Both the position numbers and the translations under genes were made by a program. DNA of 64,000 bases from Antedon mediterranea. Lineage: Eukaryota; Echinodermata; Crinoidea; Comatulida; Antedonidae. Position 1 is the first letter of the stretch, and each line of letters opens with the position of its first letter. The stretch spans positions 6,763,001 to 6,827,000 of the forward strand of contig NC_092674.1 of NCBI RefSeq assembly GCF_964355755.1, written 5' to 3'. The notes under the pieces were generated by a model. It worked only from the letters and a program-made list of their open reading frames with translations. It ran no database searches and was not told the DNA's origin. Shown piece by piece: positions 21,801 through 36,800 of this stretch.

Positions 21801-24800
21801 AAACACTAGGGAGGATAAGGCGGCGTGGGAAGGAACTGGCCACCCTACCACGTAATGTCAAGGCTTAAACTGTGTCTATACTATTCAACTTGATGTGACA
21901 ACAAAATGTGATGTGCCCATATATGAAATCATGGCACTACAATATTTGGGCACATCACACTTTTTTTTTAAATTATTTTGAGTCTAAACAGAGCTTTAGT
22001 ACAATGAGCTCCTTACAGCTCATTCCCCTACGTTCATAATGAACACAGGACTCATCTATACCTTTACAGGCGTGGCACCTTTACCTGCGGAAGAGGAAGT
22101 AGAAGAGGAGGAAGTGGATAAGGACGAAGAATCACTTTGTGACCATGAGTGGAAACATGAACAATGTATGATCTGTACAATATGCAATGAATGTACAGGC
22201 TACGGTGCTAACTGTATCAACACCATTAATGCGGACCGCAACCCCGGAAAGTAAGTTATTTCATTTATTTTGTCTCCATATAAAAATACAATATAAAAAA
22301 CGTAGACAAACAACAAGAAAACATCACACAAAACCAGGCAGAGACAGGATTCCTAAAAGCGAACCTAATCACTATCTAGTAGGTCTCCTATTGCACTGAT
22401 TGTATAAAAAACATTTAGAATCAAATTTGTATAAACATTAAAAATGCATATAAATACTATATTGAAATAAATTAAAATATATTGCACTAAAGAGTTTCCA
22501 TTAATTTGGTGTTGTGGCATGTTTTGGCTGATGTAATAACAATAATAATATCCTAAATTTATAAAGCGGCTAATACTGTGAAACCTCTAAGCTCTGTACA
22601 TATTATTACCCCGGTCATTGTTGGATCAAAAATGTATGGAAACATACTCCCATAATGCAACAAGCATTCAGCACAAAGTGTCCTGACCTTACCAGGTACC
22701 CATTTGTACACCTTGGTGGAGAGAGGCAACATAAGTAAAGTGTCTTGCCTAAGGACACAAACAATGCGACTAGTTTTAGATTCGATCTCACGATCTGTAG
22801 TCCAATTTCCAATATACTGCACCACACATGTGATGTCTAAAACCAAATTTCCACAAATACAGTTGAACTTCTATTAAGGGGACACCTTGGGGACGTAACA
22901 AAGTGTTCTCTTAATAGGGGTGATCCCTGAATTTGATAATAGTATAAAGCTCTGTCCACACTATCAAACTAGTTTAGCAAAAAAATCTGTGTGTGACATC
23001 ATGTCCATATATGGGCACATCTCATTTTTTTTTATAGTGTAGACAGAGCATTAAAGATATTTTTCCCCTCGTTTATTTCATATTAAATCAAGTTTTGATT
23101 CAGTCATTTATATTTCTTGCTTTTTGTACAGTGTCTGTGGCTGCGGTTCGGGTGACTCTGGTTGCAGTAAATGTGGCAGTTGCAGGAACTGTGCAGGTGA
23201 GGGCAAAGGTCAAGTAAGAGGAGGAGGAGCGATGTTCCAGAACTTGATCCGACACAAGAATATAACTGACAGAGATCTGCTGGCGCAACTACAGCAAGTG
23301 TTTTTTAAGAAAGATGGAAAAAGTCGCTTGGACAAAATAGTGCAAGAGTCAAAGGCATTTGGTGAGAGAAAATAACTTTCTTTTGTTGTTTAAATAGCGA
23401 AGCGCAAAAAATGTGCAATCAATAGTCGTGAAACATTCATGAGCACTCATGCTAATCAAACTGCTCAAGAAATTGAAATCACAGCTATTTACTCTTTCAC
23501 TGGAAACTAATAAAAGAATATGTTTTTTCTGTCAGTGATTTTTGCGAATAAATTTGCTTAGTAGCTCTCTCTAGACTATCAAACTGTATGTGACAAAAAA
23601 CTGTGATGTTCCCATATATAGACATGATGATGTCATATCACTACCATATTTTGGCATATCACTACCATATTTGGCCACCTCACACTTTATTTGTCAAAAT
23701 ATTTTGTTAGTTTAGACAGAGCTTAAATAGGAAAGAAAACACATTCTATGGTTCTAATCTAACAACCTATATCTATATTATCAACCTATCTACAATTTTC
23801 ATTTATTCTCTCTTTTCCAGCAGATGAGGGTAGCGTAAGTGGAGATGATCGTGAAGGGGAGAAAGAGATCTGCCAACCAAATATTCTAACATTAGCAGAA
23901 ATCGTTATCAATGATAACAAGATTCCAGCAGTACAAGTTGTTTGTGGCTCTTACCATACTGTGGTACTGCTCAGGAATGGTGATGTGTATACATTCGGCA
24001 TGGGCAACCATGGGCAACTAGGGCAAGGAGACTCGGAAAACAGGTATGGGTAAAAAAAAGTGAATTTGTATTTGTTTTTTTGTTTAAGATTAGGCATTAA
24101 CATTCATATAGTCTTCTGTTTCACAACAAAAGAATTATCAAATTTACTAAAGCTCTGTCTACACTATCAAACTAGTTTGACAAAAAACTGTGTGATGTGC
24201 CCAAATATGGTTGTGATTTGACATCATTGTGTCCATATATGGGCACTTCACATTTTGTTGTCACATAAAGTTTGATAGTGTAGACAAGGCTTTAGTCACT
24301 TGCCAAATACATTGTGATGGGCAGATGATTTTATTTTCGATATGTGTAGTGAGTATAAAAAGTACAAAGCATCTTAACAATTAGTTAGCTCCTTGCGCAA
24401 ACTGCTTGGCAGCAGTTATAAAATTATCGTACATTGTTATTGTTTAATTCTCTAGGTATAGTCCATGTAGAGTACCTGTGACCGAACCAATCACTCAGAT
24501 AGCAGCAGGCAACCACCACACTGTTCTACTAGCCACCTCAGGATGCGTGTACACTTTTGGACAATTCCAGAAAGGCCAGCTTGGTAGGCCAGTCACCGAG
24601 GAGAAGAAAGAACCAGATGCCAAGTCCCATCTAGTACCAGGATTAGTGCCTGGCTTAGGCCCTGAGTCTGGTAGGAAGGGTAACTGGGTGCAAGCAAGCG
24701 GCGATAGGACTTTTGTGAAAGTGGATGAGTCATTAATCGGGGCTAACACATTAGAGAAATCTCTTGTGTTTGCTACCTTTAAAACAATAGGTAGGTTTCT

Positions 24801-27800
24801 TTTACTGAATTGTTTACCATGCCTTTTTAGCATAGTAAAGCTCTGTCTACACTATCAAACTTTATGTGACAAAAAAATGTGATGTGCCCATATATGGACA
24901 TGATGATGTCATATTGCTACCATATTTGAGCATATCACTACCGTATTTGGGCACATCACACACTTCAAACTAGTTTGATAGTATAGACAGAGCTTAAGAT
25001 GTAAAAAAAATGTGTGGCACTTAACATGGAGTTAGTATGTTACAAATTGTACACATTTTGGAAGCTAAAGCGCCTTGCACCGGCTACTTGTTAGTCCCTA
25101 TGGTGTATTTGGTGTAAAGCAGGCCTGCATGACGACTGGGACAGGGTACCTTGTTAGTCTGGTGCTACTGAAGCAGAAGTTGTGTAGGTTTGCTGCTTCC
25201 TACATTAACAGGAGGTTTCTGGAGTCTTGTCTGAGCTGTGGCAAGCCTTTCGTTCCCCTCCTTACATTAAATATTCCTTATATTAGCAGTATATTATATT
25301 GAGTGTATTAACTGGCAATTGTTAAGCGTTGTTTAATGATATCTAACTTTGATATATTTAAAAAGGTATCATACCTAAGGAAGAGTCATCAGGAGTCAAG
25401 TGTCTTATGGTCAATCGGTCAGAAGGTCAATGTCGGAGTTTCTCGGAGGTCAACAGTATTAATCAGTGTGCAGATTGTGTAACCTTTGACTCTATCTACA
25501 ATATATTGTGGAGGTAAATATGCACTGTATCATCTTGTACAATAAGTATATTGTATTTGTAGGCCTATATATTTTATTTATTTTATTCATTTAAACAGTA
25601 TAGAATATGTATAAAAGAAATATATGTATATATAAAAACAATGCCAAGGAGAGACAAGATGCTGTAATAATTGTAATAAAAAAATGATTTTTGAAATACA
25701 ATTTTTTTTTTTTTCGTAGCTACAATACTGAAACGTGTGAGGTTGCATCCTACAGTGCAGTCAAGCCTCGAATCAAAGTCCTAACATCCCAGCCAGGTCA
25801 GACTTTATCAGTCTTCAGCCCAGAGCTAGCCCTTCCGAACACCAACCAAGGGCATGTAACCAGTTCACAATGTGCCTTGTACATTCTTGCCAGCCTAGAC
25901 ACTCTAACAGCTGCTCACCTTGAAGGCTGGAGTGTGGAGGGCCTAGAAAATCAAACAGCAAAACCACCGAAGGCCTTTACAAAGGAGGATTTCAATGTAG
26001 TACAAAGATTTGAAGGTGAATTTATGTTACATTATTACAATGATAATTCAAAACATCTGATCAACATAGATAATTTATAACTGTATTGCACAAAAACCTT
26101 ATATGGTATTATTACATACTTACCTGTATTCTTAAAATTAATTGTATTAAAAAATTTCAAACAAAAACAATTGTGAAGAAATTTCAACTTATATGAATTT
26201 TTTATCTTTCTAGCATATGGTGGTGGCTGGGGTTACTCGGGTCATTCCATTGAGGCACTGAGGGTCAGTGTAGACACCAATGTGGAGCTAGGTGGTTTAG
26301 GCCTATTTGGTGGTCGTGGAGAATACACAGCAAAGATTGCAGTAAGTGATATCATTATTTTAAATATGCTTTGCTTCTGCTGAATAATCTCACTTGGTCT
26401 AGGACATACCCAAACTTATATGACTAGATTCCTCCATAATTTCCTATCTGCCATTGTGACATCCAGTTCTTCTCTCTGCATACCAGTATCTAGTACATTA
26501 ATATATGTGAGTGCTGGTCTTCCACATCAGAACATCTGCAATGATTATTGCAAAGGCAGTGTCCAGCAATAATCAGTGGTATTTAAAAGTGATAATGAAA
26601 TGTTTGCTTTCTCACTATTGATCAGCTATATATCTAATTTTTCTTTTGTAGATATTTGACCTTGGGTCATCTAGTGAATATGAAGGGGAAGGTGAGCTAC
26701 TGGCAGAAAGTGATGATATCATCTATGAGTGCGGGGCTAAGTAAGTCTATTAATTGAAGCATGTTTCTATTTTATCTACTTAAAATTCATCCTGTTTACA
26801 GACATCTCGTAACTGCAATTGTTGATTTCACTTATAACACAAAAGTTTCTCTAATATGTATCTTTATGTTTGTAATTAAAATTAATTCACAATAATAATA
26901 ATAATATTTGTTCAGCAAATGTATAATTTTCCAGGAGCAAGTAATAAGCATGAATAATACCTGCTGTTACTCCATTATTAACACCAATAAAATATACAAA
27001 TACATATATATATATACATACATACATTGAAGCGTGCTTTTATTCTGATAAACTAATTTCTTTCCAAGGGAGACATTTCCAGTTTTATTTGATGAACCTG
27101 TCCCTCTAACGTCTGGACATTGGTACACAATCACGGCTAAAATCAGTGGTCCAAGCAGTGACTGTGGGTCAAGTGGTCAACCATCAGTCACCACAGAAGA
27201 TCAGTAAGTGCAATTTTCAATTAATTTCATTTTTTAACTAGACAAATGGTTTACTATCTGGTATAATGTGTTTGTTGGTGCCCTGCTTGAATATATCAAC
27301 ATACACGATCTTAAGCTCTGTCTACACTATCAAACTAGTTTGACAAACAAAATTTGATGTGCCCAAATATGATAGTGATATACCCAAATATGGTATCATC
27401 ATCATGTCCATATATGGGCACATCAAATCAAGTTTAGGTTAGACAGAGCTTTAGAAGAAAAAATACTTTATTGGAACTTGCCTTTAATGAAAGTTTTAAT
27501 ACTGCTTTGTACTAGTGAAAACTAGCAATACTGATGAAGATAAAAACATAAAGAAAGTTTTATTTAGCAAATTTTCACATTTATTTATTATTTATTCAGA
27601 GTGGTGTTTACGTTTAAAAGTTCAAGAAAGACCAATAATGGAACCGATGTAAATGCTGGACAGATTCCTCAGATACTCTACAGGTAGGCTGGGGCTAAGT
27701 AGGCTAAACATTGTGATTTGTGATATCCATCCTACAGAGGGCTTAATTTTTGTGTCCTGTGGAAGTTGCAAACAGCCTTCTACTCTACCTGCTCTAAAAA

Positions 27801-30800
27801 AATTTATATTTGAGAGAAAATTAGTCCAATTATTTTGAGTGTATGACTAATGTTTTTTCTTTCAGATTTTGCCAGCAAGACTCTGGGCTAAGTCGTAGAG
27901 AAACACAATTAGAAAATGTGCATATACTTGATAAGGCTTTCAGCAATACTGTTACACCGGTAAGTCCAACTGTCTGTTCGTCCATGTTTTAAGTTAAATA
28001 TGTTATGGCCTTTTGATTGGTTTTCAAAAATGTGATCCCTTCCTTATAGGGAGCCCAACAGTAAATTCATTTTTCTTTTATATAAGTAGTTCTATCCAAC
28101 TATGAAGTAGGTTTGCGTCAGAGAACTCAGTTTATTGGACAAACAACTGTTCCTTAGTAACAACTTTTCTCACTAACAACTGTTCCTACTAACGACTTTT
28201 CTCACTAACAACTGTTCTAGCTAACGACTGTTCTCAATAAAAACTGTTCTAGCTAACGACTGTTCTTAATAAAAACTGTTCTCACTAACAACTGATCTAA
28301 CTAATGACTGTTCTAACTAACGACTGTTCTTTCTAACAACTGTTCTAACTAATGACTATTTTAACTAATGACTGTTCTAACTAACAACTGTTCTAACTAA
28401 CAACTGTTCTAACCAACGGCTGTTCTAACTAACAACTGTTTAACTAACGTTTGTTCTAACTAACAACTGTTGAACTAACGCATGTTCTAACTAACGCATG
28501 TTCTAACTAACGCATGTTCTAACTAACGCATGTTCTAACTAACGCATGTTCTAACTAACGCATGTTCTAACTAACGTATGTTCTAACTAACGTATGTTCT
28601 AAACTAACGTATGTTCTAACTAACGTATGTTCTAACTAACGTATGTTCTAACTAACGCATGTTCTAACTAACGCATGTTCTAACTAACGCATGTTCTAAC
28701 TAACGCATGTTCTAACTAACGCATGTTCTAACTAACGTATGTTCTAAACTAACGTATGTTCTAACTAACGTATGTTCTAACTAACGTATGTTCTAACTAA
28801 CGTATGTTCTAACTGACGTATGTTCTAACTGACGTATGTTCTAACTGACGTATGTTCTAACTGACGTATGTTCTAACTAAACGTATGTTCTAACTAACGT
28901 ATGTTCTAACTAACGTATGTTCTAACTAACGTATGTTCTAACTAACGTATGTTCTAACTGACGTATGTTCTAACTGACGTATGTTCTAACTGACGTATGT
29001 TCTAACTGACGTATGTTCTAACTGACGTATGTTCTAACTAACGTATGTTCTAACTAACGTATGTTCTAACTAACGTATGTTCTAACTAACTTTTTTTACA
29101 TATCTATCATATATATGTATGATTCCTCCATAGGAAGCATTTGAATCGCTTACGAAACTACTAGAATGGAGTCTAACAACTTTCAGAGATGTTGCTAAGG
29201 AAACAACTGTAATCAAAGGAACTGCCCTCACTGCCATACTACTAGATTTAGAAAGATTAGTCTACATTGCTACAGCCACTATGAGGTTACTTCGGAATTA
29301 CATTTGTGAAATTTATTCAAAAACAGGTAAGAGACTACAATTCACTTTGTAGCATTGAAACATTAGTTAAATGATTACTATGAGACATTGAGGACATTTG
29401 TATATATTAAGAAAATATGCATTTATAATTTTAAGTACACAAATTTAATTTTAATTTAATTTTATGAAATATTATTTCTTCTCAGGCAAGCAAGCCAATC
29501 TAGAAACTAGCCAATTAGCAGAATGTGTTGGTAATACCGGCATTTTATTACGCATGATTTTAACGGAACCTAGCAGGTTATCACAGCTTCTTGGAGAAAA
29601 GGGAAAATGTTTGGAATTGTGGCAGAGGATACAAAACGAATGCGATCGGACCTTTGTGCAATGTTTTCATGCTTTTTATCCCACCTATCAACTGAAATGG
29701 ACTTGCCTGTGTTGGCAGCTAAACACTATGAACCAGGTAGATATTACAACAAGGCCATGTAGATGGCTGCAGTCGCGTGCTTAAATTTGAGTTAGTGTTT
29801 ACCGACCGACCAACCGACCGACATTAGTGAGCTGTACAGTAAAAATAGTGGCATTGTATCTTAAGTGTTAAATAAAGGCTTACCAATTCAAGAGATATGC
29901 TTTTATTAAAGCCTGTTGCCATATTCACTTATCATCCTTGTGAAATACTTTCACTTAAGTCAATCAGTATTTAAGTCAATCAGTATTAAAGGATTTAAAT
30001 GTGATATTCACTAAGTGTGAATGGCGAAAGTTTTTTTTTTTTTAGTTTTTACCTCTATCTAAGCTTCATAACAATACTTAATTTAGAAACCACTTGTTTA
30101 AAGTTTTTAATTTGAATAACTGCTTTTAGAATTTTTTAAATAATTGTAAATCATTATCACTGCCACATTCAATGGTAACTCAAATGAAAACTAAAATAAT
30201 TAAAAAAATAATGTATCATAAATTCATAAAAATACTATTCTATCTTCATATTAACAGAAATTTATTGTGTTTTCTTTAGGTCGATGCTAACAATGGCTAC
30301 TTACTGGCATCAGTGTTAGAAGCATTGTGCGACACGTCCATTCGCTTGACCTCTGTCCTGCCAATAACCAAAGATCATGAGGTGGAGTTGGTCCTGATGA
30401 AGCACTCATCAATGGATGATAACTTCCCTACAATGGTGTCCACAGATCCAATGTCATCCAAGTTCCCTGAACTGGTTGCCCACATGGAGCAAACAACACA
30501 GGTAAATCATACATCCATACACATGGACAATCAAGCATATCAAACACAAATTCACTTTATTTGGTATTGGATAGCTTCAGTGACTAAGGCAAATTTCAAA
30601 ATTACTTAAGTCCTAATGATAGTGGTGTAACCTGCTGAAAATGTTATTATTTAGTGAAACCTATGCCAATAATTTTCTTTATTTTCAGGTTGAAACTGGA
30701 TCTTGCAATAGTTTCCGTGAGATGTTGGATCGTCTTTTAGATATTTTATCAATTTCAGTCAGGGAAATGATGCGAGGGGTAAGAATATCTAAAATCAATT

Positions 30801-33800
30801 ATTGTAAAAAAACAAATTTTAAAATTTTATCAACCTGTTTTTAAACGATTAAAATTAACAAAATAAACAAATATTACTCACAGTCTTTTAATTTTGAATT
30901 TAACTCACTTCTCACTCTCTTTATTTTTCAGGACAGACCAAGTTATCCTAAATTATTAGTGACAAACACATGTTCACTGTTAGGTTGCCTGGTCAGTGAG
31001 CTAGCAGCTATTTCTACAGGAACTGAGGTGAGTGGTAGCAAGTATCTTTTAAAAGCTGTAATCTGCAACATTTGCATGTCTGGTAGTGAATGATAGTTCT
31101 ACAGTAACCACTGTAGAAACATTGGGTGGGGTAATCTATTTGTGAATGTTATGTCATTTGTGGTCACATGTGTCTGCCACTAATTACATCTTCCACTCGC
31201 ATCTATTCATATTTAGTTCATTCAAAGATAAAAATAAAACTGTTGTTGAATGTTTAGCTAATGAATATTTATAACAATTACATTCGGAATTTCATATTTA
31301 TATATTTATTCATCAGAGTGAGAATCAAGCCACTTCTCGACCTTTATGTAAGACGCCCTCAAGGTTTTCTCGATGCAGTCAAGCACGCGGCTGGAGCACT
31401 GGTAATGGGACACCTGATGCCATTTGTTTCAGTGTCGACAAGCCTGGGATAGTGATTGCTGGTTTCTGTGTGTATGGTGGCCACAGTAGATACAACTATG
31501 AATTAGAACTACTTGATAATGTAAGAATTGCCAATATCAATTTGTCGGACATCTGTCTCACATAACTTTGAGTCATTCATGTTAAAATAAATCCACCTAC
31601 TATATGTAACATTCTTCAAATCAGAATTGGGTGATTTTGATTTATTTATTTGTTCTTTATATTGGGTAACTTCTTCAGTAAAAAACTGTTCTCCCAGAGG
31701 GCCCATTTGTGATGACCTGTCAGCGGTAAATCTTTTCATACATAAGTTGGGGACCCCTCATGAAACGTCACAAAATAAACATGAATATTCATTAGTCATA
31801 AGGTGTGACGTAAGAATTGAGTTAACTACAACCCTCTAATGCAAACACTTTCTGATGAGCAGTCTGTGTAGTCGAATGGATTAGACTATGGACTGTGCAT
31901 GTTTGAATCCAATGAGTAACTTGTTTTTACTTTATAGTGAGAGATTATTTAGAGGGTTAGGTTTAGTTCTATTCTATTCAGGTTTTTATATGGCGCCCTA
32001 CAAAGAACAGAGCGCCTAACAATACTTAGTAATTAATTTAAAAGAAAAGTTTTAAGTTGACGTTTAAATAGAGGTGCTGAATTCGCTCCTCTCAAATCGG
32101 CAGGTAGCGCGTTCCAGATCCGCGGAGCGGCGACAGAAAAAGCATTGTCACCAGCTTTCTGATTAGATTGTGGAACGAAAAGTCGGGTGGAATCATTAAG
32201 TTATATTTAGGAAGTAGGTTGACTAGATTTCACATAAGGAGTCCCCAACTTCAGTATGTAAATAAAAATTGCGACCTGGCAATAAATATGCTAAATAAAT
32301 ATTCTAAAATTTGTTGATACTTCTCTTCACTTTTAGAGTGAAGGAGGTGATGGGCATGGACATCGTTGGAATACTCTGGAACTCATCAAAGGGATGTACT
32401 GCCCAGATGACTGCACCAATGATATCGCTGAAATTAAGTTTGAGAAACCTGTCCCAATAAAGGTATGCAATAACATTTACTTTCTTGATTACTCTGTACA
32501 TATACTGTATTGGCGTTTATTGCTCAGAAGGGTTTTTAGTGGGAGTGTTCAAAGAAAATAATAATGCCCTTTTTTGCTTATTTGATGGGAGAATTTTTCA
32601 AAATGATATTCAGCATAGAGGTGGGACGTGGCCACAGAGGCATTTTTTTAAATCAGGCCATTTAATCAAATAAATACGATATCTACTTCTGTTTTTCCAA
32701 TTCTCATGCACCCTCTTCTATTTGAATTCTTCTATAAATCATATTTTTTACATGTTGTTTTTAAATGAATTATACTGATCTATTACTTAGTATAGTAACA
32801 TTAAAAATATAATTGCAGTTTTTACGATTATTAAATAAACATTGCTAGTTGTGATGATTTAAAATAAGTCGGTTTTCGTACTCTTCATGATTTTTAGGAA
32901 GGAGTGAAATATGCTGTACGATTACGTAACCATGGTAGCCGTACCGTCAATGGAGACAACGGAATGTCGTCAGTAAAATGTTCCGATGGTGTAACTTTCA
33001 CGTTTACGTCTTGCGTACTCAGCAGTAATGGGACAAATCATACAAGAGGTCAAATCCCACAGATATTATATTACAAGTAGGTCAACTTCAACAGAAAAAT
33101 TGTCTTGTGTTATTTAACTTTTTAATGTTATCTGGTTAATTGTAACTGTAGGGTTCTCCGAGACTTTTCAGTTTATTTTCCATTATGATAATATTATATA
33201 TTACAACAAAAAGCAAAAATATGAATGGATGACCAAAAATAGCAAAGTTAAAAGAAGAAAATACAAACATAATTTGAGCAGCACAAGACGAGATAACTTT
33301 TTTACAAATTTTAAACTACCAAACGGATTCAAGGATTGAATTTTAGTTAAGCCTTGTCTTCACTATCAAACTTTATGTGACAAATAAATGTGATGTGCCT
33401 ATGTATGGACATGATGATGTCATATCACTACCATATTTAAGCATAGCACTACCATATTTAAGCATAGCACTACCATATATGGGCACATTATTTTGACAGA
33501 AAGTTTGATAGTGTAGACAGCTTAAATGATATTCTGAATTTGTAATTGTTTGTTTGTTGAGTTTGTGGATGTTTTCGTTCGTAGTACGGCATTAGAATGC
33601 GAGAAGTCGGGACCAGAAACTAAGAGTGCAGACATGGAATATCAAGCCAGGAAGAATGCCCTCTATGTAACAAGTGCAATAGTTCACACAGCATGTGACC
33701 TTCTCAAAGGAGCTGAAGAAAATCTTAAAGGTATAATGTGTTTTTGATAGTTAAGTAGTCAAGTAATATTTGTCAAACATCTATACTTTTTTTTATTGTT

Positions 33801-36800
33801 TACAGGGAGCAATATCAAGAAAATTTCAAACTAGAATTATAGACATGCGAAAATCAAGTATATTCCATGATTTCTTTGTTTAATTAAAAACTTTGATGAC
33901 AATGACAATATAATTTATTTCTTTGCTGACCCTTTTCAGGGGTATGAAAGAACTAAACACGTCAACTTCCAGACATACATATTTGGTGTATCTTATACAT
34001 AGTTTATATATCAACAACACCTAATAAACAAGTACAACATTTCGTGAATAACTTTAGCTAAGTTTGAGAGAGTTTTTTTAATCTTGTATTTAGTAATTGG
34101 TGCATTTCGGTTCTATTTGGGCGGGTTATATAAGTAACAAGTAAGGGGAAAACAAATAAATAGTGATATTCGTTTCCAGTATCGTTGTGGTTACATAAGG
34201 CACATTTGTTAATTTACTGTTTATATTTTCAGGTTCAGAGATTGCCAACACACTAGGTGTATCTGAACTATTCACACACCTTCTACCACTCGTCCTGGCC
34301 CATACAGCTCCAGTGGGATCATCAGATCCTAGGGTAAACCTATTTAATTGTTTTTTCAACTACATTACAATACATTTAAACATGCCTTCAGTGCTTTCTA
34401 AACTAAATATTGTTTTTTACCAGTGTAGCAATTTATGAATGTATTTGAAAATCCTGAATAATTCATTGTCTTCTTTTTTTTTCATAGATAAAGTAGCCAA
34501 TTCTCTGTGCTTTATCTATAATTTCTACAGCATCATAGGCAAATTGTTTGATACAGTGTCACATATAGAGCATATATGATACCTGTATCATAGACCAAAA
34601 CCTTACCATAATACAGACGCCAAATTTTATACCTGTGACATTGTATTATAGAATTTACCTATGACAAAGAATATTAATAAGATAAAGTATCGCTTTTCTG
34701 TTTTTATATAATTTAATATTTAGCTTTCTTTTCTAATGTGTTTCAGAGTGCTGTACAGGTCTTAGGGTTAGTCAAAGAATTGTTACCTTTAGTCACTGCT
34801 GTCAATCTACAAACAGACCCACCCCTTAACTACTCATCAACCAATGGGCAATCAGGAGATTTAATGACTGACAGCAATTCAGTCACAACCTCCTCCCACT
34901 ATGCCGTAGTGGAAAGTGATCATCCATATAAAATAGCAACGGTTTCACATTATAAGGTTAGTTATTCAGAACTTATTTCATTTTAGAGATATTTCAGTAA
35001 TTTTATTGATCCAAAGAGAAATATTTTTAAAAATAGAATAAAATACATACTCAGTTTAGAACATGCTGTTAAAAAACAATATTTTTGCCTTGATTTTAAC
35101 CTGTGACCTCTGACATAAAGTTCACATATCTATACAGAATATAGTTACTTTCATAAACCTTATATTTATTATATAGCAATAAATTATTAATAGAAATTTC
35201 TATCACAATTTAGGTAAAATATCCAGAAAATGTGAAGTGGTTAGTTCTTGAATTTGATCAACAATGTGGAACAGCACAACCTGAAGATAGCCTCCAGCTT
35301 TACATTCCTGCCAGAGGACAGCAAAAACCTGTTGTTCAAGAAGGGGAAGACATTCAACAAATCAATACACACTGGTCTGTGCTTAATCGATTCTATGGCG
35401 ATTCAAATTGGCCAAGCAACTCAGTTATTCTTCCAGGTTAGTGTAATTTTTTGAATAGTGTTATTTTACATTTATTTCAATAAAACAAGAGTAATTAAAT
35501 GGAATGGAAAATATTGTTGTTTCTATAGTGGTCCTGGAGTTGGATAGCCGAGTGCTTAGGACACTTGACTGTCATACAGATACCCAGGTTCAATTCCCGA
35601 CAACTCCCAGTCCACTCAGCTGTAAATGAGTATCTACGTTGAAAATACTAGAGACAAAAAAGGCGGCGTGGAAAGGAACTGGCCACCCTACCACATAATG
35701 CCGAGGCTTAGTACAATGAGCTCCTAACAGCTCATTCCCCTACGTTCATTCTGAACACGGGATTCACCTTCATAGTGTTCCTATATCAGTGGCAAGGACC
35801 CTGGTTTAACACTCCTAAGGGGCCCTCCAACGCTGGGTGGTTACATTGGGCTGCTCATGCTCTAGGGCCCCTTAAGCTCTGTGGCCCATCGGTTTAGCCA
35901 ATGGGTGTTCATAGCCGCTATGCCACTTTACCTATATCTTTAAAACAAAATTTCCAACTGTATGCTTAGAAATTGTTACAAACGGATACAAGCTTGATTC
36001 ATGACAAAAGTATGTTATTTTATATTTTTATTTTTATTTCGTTTTCTTTCAGTAGGGTAGCCCTCTCAGTAATAAAATAAAACTGCTCTTCCGAGGGGCC
36101 CTACGGCACATTTAAACAAAATTTGAAAACAACTTAAACTAAACTTAAACTAAAACTAAACTTCAATGCATGTTCTCATTATCATTATAACTTTTATACC
36201 ATATTTAAATATATTTCACTGCAACCATCCTAGACCACCGGCAACAATAAATGAATCTTAACAAGTGATTTCTTGTCCAGGGAATGAAGTAATATTTTCA
36301 TTGGAAACGGCTTCTGATTATGTTAAAGATGAAAAAGCTAACCGTTATGGCTTCAAATGTGCAGTAGTTGGTTATGAGTGGTTGGCATTACCAAGACAGG
36401 TGAGTAGGAAAAGAGAACTTTACTATAATCAGAGTGTAAATCAGTCTGATGCCTGTTCTATTAAGCCTATCAAACTTTATGTGACATATGGCACATCACA
36501 CTTTTTTTGTCAAACTAGTTTGATAGTGTAGACAGAGCTTTAGATAACATAACGTGTGTGGATCCGATTGTATTAAAGACGAAGAGGAAACAGACATTCG
36601 CAGTTTAACTGGTCTATAGGTCGAGGGCATGGCAATAACTATATTTAACCAATCGAGTGCTGTAAATTGAAAGGTGCCGGTATATAATGGCCAATCCGAT
36701 GACAAGCTATGTCATGTTAATTAATTATGTGCATGCAGGAAAGGAGAATACGACTATGATCAGAGTGTAAATCATATCTGATGCCTCTATGTCAGAAACC

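Noticed and set aside
25075-25302. 75-residue ORF in intron 18
   Set aside because: No family recognised, no conserved neighbours, and it lies between two well-supported exons; chance or repeat-derived.
28136-29092. Regular short repeats suggesting a CRISPR array
   Set aside because: The units are contiguous with no unique spacers and lie in a spliced animal gene; this is a minisatellite.
35540-35600. A tRNA gene
   Set aside because: A and B boxes are present but no cloverleaf closes, and the body continues as a repeat also found at 21713; it is a SINE. The same applies to 56150-56184 and 58225-58262 on the minus strand.
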